A stretch of DNA of 6,023 nucleotides. It comes from an archaeon. GTDB taxonomy: Archaea > Asgardarchaeota > Hermodarchaeia > Hermodarchaeales > Hermodarchaeaceae. The DNA lies in contig JABXGS010000019.1 in NCBI GenBank assembly GCA_016550425.1, forward strand, positions 1-6,023, written 5' to 3'. This document shows, piece after piece, positions 1 to 3,983 of the stretch (its first letter is position 1; every line of letters starts with the position of its first letter). The notes under the pieces were generated by a model, which saw nothing but the letters and a program-made list of their open reading frames with translations, was not told where the DNA came from and did no database searches. Both the position numbers and the translations under genes were made by a program.

Positions 1-83
1 TAACGCAGCAGATGCCTGGGAAGCATCAGGGGAGCACCGATGACCCCTCCGGTGTCGAGCCAGGAAGGTGAGGCCTCCATCAT
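1..83 (-). CDS. N-terminal fragment of an unidentified protein running off the left edge
   Basis: An open minus-strand frame enters just after the WD40 gene and is uninterrupted to the window edge. From the ATG at 83 it reads MMEASPSWLDTGGVIGAPLM and then LPRHLLR. The frame is also open upstream to an ATG at 146 (MGNTKDLEKNPITKRSFNEDE before the ATG at 83), but that start sits inside the conserved last WD40 motif and would overlap it by 37 bases. The sequence has protein-like composition, and gene order and strand fit a next gene in the same run. No family is recognised from 27 to 48 residues; GGVIGAPLMLP could begin a hydrophobic segment. The last partial codon at bases 1-2 begins TA, so it is Tyr or a stop. 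Coding status is probable, function unknown. Confidence 0.5.
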   Translation of the reverse strand, partial: MMEASPSWLDTGGVIGAPLMLPRHLLR

Positions 84-109
84 TTCATCTTCATTAAACG
101 AACGTTTCG

Positions 110-1006
110 TTATTGGATTTTTTTCGAGGTCTTTCGTATTTCCCATATTCGAACTTTGCCATCAGAAGAACCAACAGCTAGCCAGCGTCGAGTGGGTGAA
201 ACGGCAACCGAATAGACACCTTTGACAGGTAGCTCGAATTGCTTATCAAGGTCACCCGTCCGTAAATTCCACATACGGACGCCATAATCGATAGCAGCAA
301 CCACTTTCTTACTATCCGTTGTAAATGTTAGATCCATAGCACGGGATTCAAGGTTGATGGAATGGATAGGTTCCCAATTTTTTGTGTCCCAAATAATGAG
401 GGTTTCTTCGTATCCGAGAGAACCAAGCAGTTGCCCGTCAGGAGAAAATTGAATAGCGTTCACAGCTGTTTCATGGCCTTTAATCTCTTTCACAAGGTCA
501 CCAGACGGAAAAGCCCACAAATAAATATCGTCTCCCAGTCCCCCCGCAGCCAGGTATTTGTCATCAGGAGAAAAATGAACCGAACTGATATTTCGTCCTA
601 TATTGGTCAGAGTCAAAATTTCGTCACCACTTGCGATATCCCAAATTTTCACATGACCATCATAAGAGCCCGACGCGATGAATTTATTTGATGAGGAAAC
701 CGCCACAGTCGATACTGTCTTGCGATGCCCACTTAGGGTGTACTCAACTTCACCAGAGGGATAGTGCCAGACTTTCACTGTTGTATCCGTTGAACCTGTG
801 ACCACAAACTCGCTATTGTGAGTCATGCAGAGAGCATTCACGCTATTAGTATGACCAAAGAACGTGTGTTTCAAGGTCCAGTCCTGTAATGCCCAGGCAT
901 GAACGAGGTTATCCATCCCTGCTGAAAGTAATGCTGTCTTATCAGGAGAAAATAATACTCGTGTAACATAACGAGTGTGAGCATCGATGCTATTGAGGGA
1001 TTCCAT
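110..1006 (-). CDS. WD40 repeat protein, single seven-bladed beta-propeller
   Basis: Cytoplasmic protein of 298 residues made almost wholly of seven WD40 repeats, enough for one closed propeller, a scaffold for protein-protein contacts. Repeat ends visible in order: NLVHAW, TTVKVW, GHVKIW, DDIYLW, ETLIIW, YGVRMW and GKVRIW, spaced about 40-43 residues apart. Several begin with GH or AH and contain FSPD. No signal peptide, membrane helix or extra catalytic domain is seen. The start chosen is ATG at 1006, seven residues before the first repeat. The frame is open to an ATG at 1129, but that start would overlap the lipid-reductase gene by 52 bases and add a stretch with no WD40 character. A GTG at 1015 is another option. 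The ribosome binding site (GTGGAA) is weak. Partner and role are unknown; the link to its neighbours is positional only. Confidence 0.9.
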   Translation of the reverse strand: MESLNSIDAHTRYVTRVLFSPDKTALLSAGMDNLVHAWALQDWTLKHTFFGHTNSVNALCMTHNSEFVVTGSTDTTVKVWHYPSGEVEYTLSGHRKTVSTVAVSSSNKFIASGSYDGHVKIWDIASGDEILTLTNIGRNISSVHFSPDDKYLAAGGLGDDIYLWAFPSGDLVKEIKGHETAVNAIQFSPDGQLLGSLGYEETLIIWDTKNWEPIHSINLESRAMDLTFTTDSKKVVAAIDYGVRMWNLRTGDLDKQFELPVKGVYSVAVSPTRRWLAVGSSDGKVRIWEIRKTSKKIQ

Positions 1007-1052
1007 TTTTTCCACATATCCAAATAGATCAACATCATCTAATGTAACCCTG

Positions 1053-1064
1053 AAGTTTATACTT
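1053..1064 (-). promoter_or_regulatory. Possible TATA-like element before the WD40 gene
   Basis: In the 71 bases between the lipid-reductase stop and the WD40 ATG, the minus strand reads AAGTATAAACTT, centred about 50 bases before the ATG. This would fit an archaeal TATA box with a short leader, but it is a single AT-rich match without other support. Confidence 0.2.
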
Positions 1065-1077
1065 GTTCCAAATATAG

Positions 1078-2442
1078 TTAAGTTTGATAGCCCAAGTCGT
1101 GGTAGACACGAACTACTCGGTCCTTCCAAGGCTCGAAGGTGTCAGGAGCTTCAGGAAAATTCTGGTAAAGCGAAAGCATCTCGCTCATTCCCTGAGACAC
1201 TTTTTGGATACGACGGAGTAGTCCAAGTTTTCGCAACCCGCGTAAGAGTCTTCCAGCTTTATCAAAAGCAGATAACTGAAGCCCTATTCCAGCGTTAGCA
1301 CGTAGAAGATCCTCGGTAGTTAGAATGCGATTATTTATCACATAATTAAATTCCTCGTTCCCAACCTCTTGGAGAAGGTGTCGCATCAAATCTAATGAAG
1401 CGATTTTTTGTCCATAGTGATTCCGATTATATTCAACATTAAATGACCAAAGCCCTGATGTTGACACATCATTCGCCTCAATTGCATGTTTAATAACGGG
1501 AGCCAAGACATGTCCTGCTTCAATAGCAGATCCAATTCCCCCACCATGGATTGGGTTGACGTGACAACCGCTATCACCAATAAACGCAATTCCATCAGCG
1601 ACGTAGCTCCAAAGGGGTCTTCGGATTGGTGCCGTTCCACCTCCCCCATGAATGAGTTTAGCATCTTTGAAAATGGGATTAGTGGAAAGGAATTTTGTAT
1701 AGAGTGCTTTTGGACGATGTCCTTTACCCCCTTGAGTTCCTAAGCCGACGTTTGCGAGTTTTCCTCCACGCGGGAAAATCCAAATATAGCCACCTGGACT
1801 GTAGCGATCGTTCATGATAATCCAACAACGATCGGCGGGTTCGAAGGGTTCTTGGAGCTCGAGAATTTCCCGGTAACAGACAGCTTGGTCTCGAAGTGCA
1901 ATAGTTGATTCGATGAGGGGATTTTTTATTTTCCGCCGAAGAGTTGCAGACATTCCACTTGCATCAACAGTTACTTTTCCGTGTGCTTCTTTGGTGCGTT
2001 TAGTCTGGGTCTCTTTGTACTTGACTCCAATGACTGTATTATTGTCGAAGAGTGGTTCAAGTACATGGGCGTTATCTGTAATTATAGCTCCAGCCTTTTC
2101 GGCGTAGCCAAGGAGCCTTTGTCCAAAATAGATGCGGTCGATTGTCCAGCCATCGCAGGGTTCTCCTTCAACACGTTGGCTGATCGTTACGTAATTTTTC
2201 ATGTTAGGAGGATAGATGTCGATACCATTGATCGTATTTCCGAGTTCTTTCCCGGTAGGATATGGAATGTCAGTGTTTTTGAGGTGATGGAGGGCGATGC
2301 CTTCACCGCAGACTTTATCGCCTACTCGTTCGCGTGGGAGACGTTCTAAAACCAAGACATCTAATCCAAGTTGGGAAGCTCTTTTTGCAAGATGAGCACC
2401 TGCAGGTCCAGCACCAACAATTATGAGGTCATGTTGAGACAC
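1078..2442 (-). CDS. Geranylgeranyl reductase family flavoprotein (probable digeranylgeranylglycerophospholipid reductase)
   Basis: FAD enzyme that hydrogenates the double bonds of geranylgeranyl chains, in archaea those of ether membrane lipids. The 454-residue protein begins with the FAD-binding Rossmann fold DLIIVGAGPAGAHLAKRAS (5-23), with the acidic residue E33 at the end of strand two. K43-V-C45-G-E-G matches the conserved cysteine region of the family. DASGMSATLRRKI (160-172), the lipid-cavity motif YIWIFPRGG (219-227) with NVGLG, and the second FAD motif GDSGCHVNPIHGGGIGSAIE (289-308) are all present. It is somewhat longer than the roughly 400 residues usual for archaeal members, with a C-terminal part (about 350-454) of helical, basic character. 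The start is GTG at 2442 with AGGAGG 8 bases upstream. Substrate is inferred; quinone side chains or other polyprenyls are alternatives. Some archaeal members use reduced ferredoxin, which the neighbouring Hdr complex could supply. Confidence 0.88.
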   Translation of the reverse strand: MSQHDLIIVGAGPAGAHLAKRASQLGLDVLVLERLPRERVGDKVCGEGIALHHLKNTDIPYPTGKELGNTINGIDIYPPNMKNYVTISQRVEGEPCDGWTIDRIYFGQRLLGYAEKAGAIITDNAHVLEPLFDNNTVIGVKYKETQTKRTKEAHGKVTVDASGMSATLRRKIKNPLIESTIALRDQAVCYREILELQEPFEPADRCWIIMNDRYSPGGYIWIFPRGGKLANVGLGTQGGKGHRPKALYTKFLSTNPIFKDAKLIHGGGGTAPIRRPLWSYVADGIAFIGDSGCHVNPIHGGGIGSAIEAGHVLAPVIKHAIEANDVSTSGLWSFNVEYNRNHYGQKIASLDLMRHLLQEVGNEEFNYVINNRILTTEDLLRANAGIGLQLSAFDKAGRLLRGLRKLGLLRRIQKVSQGMSEMLSLYQNFPEAPDTFEPWKDRVVRVYHDLGYQT

Positions 2443-2450
2443 AGGGTAAT

Positions 2451-2456
2451 CCTCCT
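2451..2456 (-). promoter_or_regulatory. AGGAGG ribosome binding site of the geranylgeranyl reductase gene
   Basis: AGGAGG lies 8 bases before the GTG at 2442. This strong match fixes a GTG start; the Rossmann motif begins five residues later, so no upstream start is needed. Confidence 0.8.
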
Positions 2457-2494
2457 AGTGTTGTTCCTTCAATGGACGGGGTACTTAAAACCTC

Positions 2495-2508
2495 ACTTAT
2501 TTAGTTAG
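2495..2508 (-). promoter_or_regulatory. Possible TATA box for the geranylgeranyl reductase gene
   Basis: The 99 bases between hdrB and the reductase hold CTAACTAAATAAGT on the minus strand, an AT-rich stretch resembling an archaeal TATA box. Transcription starting about 25 bases downstream would leave a leader of about 30 bases that includes the AGGAGG site. A TTTTAAGTA at 2482-2490 is a competing candidate. No clear hairpin terminator for hdrB is seen in the gap, so read-through from hdrB remains possible. Confidence 0.3.
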
Positions 2509-2541
2509 AGTCGATGAATCTAAGAAAGTCTATAATGAATG

Positions 2542-3426
2542 TTAAAGTATCTTAGCAAGCACAGGATCGACCTTTACTCGATGTTGAGCAAATCCTAACT
2601 TCTGTGGTGGAGTGCCGACAGCAAGGTTGAGGAGCTCAGGATAATAGAAAACAGGGAGAGGTGTTTTGTCCTCAGAATCCCGTAGTGCAAGACGTTGCAT
2701 TAAATCAAATTGAAGAGTGCATGCCGGACAAATCAGTACTAAAGCTTCCGCTCCAGCGCGTTTCATGTTTTCAAGCTTTATGCCAGTCATTTTTAGGGAA
2801 AGGTCACGATCTGCAGGACGAGTACCGTATCCACAGCAGTCCATTTCATCAGGAAAAGTCACCGTTTTAGCTCCTAACGCACGGACGAGTTGATGAAGAA
2901 TCGTCGGTCGTTGAGCATCATCAACGTTGAGTAAATTACTAGGTCGGAGAATGTGACAGCCGACATGGACAGCAGCCGTCAGGTGGGTGAGGGGATGAAC
3001 AACGGATTCAGCAATTGTTCCCAAGCCGATATCTTCGAAGAGGAGTTGGATGAAATGCTTAACTTTGACCGGTCCTTTGTACTCATGACCAGTTTTAGCA
3101 AGAATGGTATTGATTTCGTCACGAAGCACCTTATTATCGTCAAGAGAGACTGCTGCACCTTTTAACATTTCAAAGCAGCCGTTACAGGGTGTGAGAATAT
3201 TCAATCCTGCTTTCTCTGCTACCGCAAGGTTTCGGGCGGAAATAGCTAAGGCCGCGTGGTGATCAATGTGGGGTAAAGTAAGGGGATTTGGGCAACAACT
3301 AAATCCCCCAATATCCTGGGTTTTGATCTCAAAATACATTAATGTCGCCCGCATCGCCACTTCCATGTAAGGGAGACGATTTGGAATCACACAACCCATA
3401 TACAAAGCCCATTCATCTTCGCCCAT
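2542..3426 (-). CDS. hdrB: Heterodisulfide reductase subunit B (two CCG domains, non-cubane [4Fe-4S] clusters)
   Basis: Catalytic subunit that reduces a disulfide, CoM-S-S-CoB in methanogens, at two non-cubane [4Fe-4S] clusters. Counting from the ATG at 3426 (294 residues), both CCG motifs are complete: C12, C44/C45, C81-X2-C84 and C157, C197/C198, C233-X2-C236. Family landmarks include YMGCVIPNRLP near the N terminus, LTPCNGC, VKHFIQLLFEDIGL, DCCGYGTRP and ICPACTLQFD. All ten ligand cysteines are present, so the active site appears intact. The substrate in a non-methanogen would be unknown. An in-frame TTG at 3429 could add one residue; the ATG is preferred because it forms a TGATG junction with hdrC and lies 4 and 9 bases from two GGAGG sites. 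It is the last gene of the hdrACB run. Confidence 0.95.
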   Translation of the reverse strand: MGEDEWALYMGCVIPNRLPYMEVAMRATLMYFEIKTQDIGGFSCCPNPLTLPHIDHHAALAISARNLAVAEKAGLNILTPCNGCFEMLKGAAVSLDDNKVLRDEINTILAKTGHEYKGPVKVKHFIQLLFEDIGLGTIAESVVHPLTHLTAAVHVGCHILRPSNLLNVDDAQRPTILHQLVRALGAKTVTFPDEMDCCGYGTRPADRDLSLKMTGIKLENMKRAGAEALVLICPACTLQFDLMQRLALRDSEDKTPLPVFYYPELLNLAVGTPPQKLGFAQHRVKVDPVLAKIL

Positions 3427-3983
3427 CAAGCCTCCCCTCCTTCTTCAGTAGAGACAATTGCCTTGGTTTCTTGCAACTTTCGCTGTTTCACCTTTTCAAG
3501 GCGTTCAAGGAGCTCAGTAGCTTCAGCAATCTTTTGCAGGTTTTTCCCACCGCGATCATGCAAAGGAATGGGAGGTAATCCCAGCTCCGCTCGTTTCTTA
3601 TTAGCTTGATCGCTAGGGGGTAACGCCCATCCAGTCGCTATGATATTTTCGACTTCGGCAACAATATCATCAGGTGTGATTCCAATTGAACTAGCTAAAT
3701 TCTGAAGATCCCTAATCAATTCTGATACTGGGACTTTTTGGGGACAATGCTCTAAACATGCGTGGCAGCTGGTACATAACCATAAGGCAGGCTCTGCGAG
3801 TAGTGCAGCAGCTTCGCCTTCTAAGGTTGCCTTGACCACCCGCCGTGGATGATAAATCTCGGAACCAGTTAATCGCGAAACAGGACACGCCGCAACACAT
3901 GTGCCACAAGCAAAACAACTTTTAGTATCAACCCGTTTCGCCAGTTTCGCTGAAATTTCTTCGAGTTGTTCATCCAGGTTCAT
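3426..3983 (-). CDS. hdrC: Heterodisulfide reductase subunit C (two [4Fe-4S] clusters)
   Basis: Small ferredoxin-like subunit (185 residues, normal for the family) that relays electrons from HdrA to HdrB. Two cluster motifs are visible: C23-X2-C26-X2-C29-X3-C33-P (CFACGTCVAACP) and C70-X2-C73-X2-C76-X3-C80-P (CTSCHACLEHCP), joined by the HdrC-type stretch YHPRRVVKATLEG. The second half (about 100-185) is helical and charged, and its end (KNLQKIAEATELLERLEKVK) may form a short coiled coil. There is no membrane segment, so this is the soluble HdrC and not the membrane HdrE type. The ATG at 3983 overlaps the hdrA stop by four bases, and an AGGTGA ribosome binding site lies 7 bases upstream inside hdrA. 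The stop shares the TGATG junction with hdrB, so translation is probably coupled. Confidence 0.95.
   Translation of the reverse strand: MNLDEQLEEISAKLAKRVDTKSCFACGTCVAACPVSRLTGSEIYHPRRVVKATLEGEAAALLAEPALWLCTSCHACLEHCPQKVPVSELIRDLQNLASSIGITPDDIVAEVENIIATGWALPPSDQANKKRAELGLPPIPLHDRGGKNLQKIAEATELLERLEKVKQRKLQETKAIVSTEEGGEA
3431..3440 (-). promoter_or_regulatory. GGAGGGGAGG ribosome binding site of hdrB, inside hdrC
   Basis: Two GGAGG cores lie 4 and 9 bases upstream of the hdrB ATG at 3426. The farther one is 6 bases from the alternative TTG at 3429, so the site supports an hdrB start here but does not decide between the two codons. The bases encode the Gly-Gly-Glu end of HdrC. Confidence 0.7.

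Noticed and set aside
1..80. Possible tRNA or box C/D-like RNA in the GC-rich left edge
   Set aside because: No cloverleaf with a TTCGA-type T loop and no paired C and D boxes could be built; the protein-coding reading is better.
40..225. Plus-strand frame at the left edge
   Set aside because: It is antisense to the WD40 end and to the more convincing minus-strand left-edge frame.
1981..2349. 122-codon plus-strand frame opposite the geranylgeranyl reductase gene
   Set aside because: It is antisense to a conserved coding sequence, with no domain or start signal.
2457..2541. Terminator hairpin or riboswitch between hdrB and the geranylgeranyl reductase
   Set aside because: No convincing inverted repeat and only short T runs are present.
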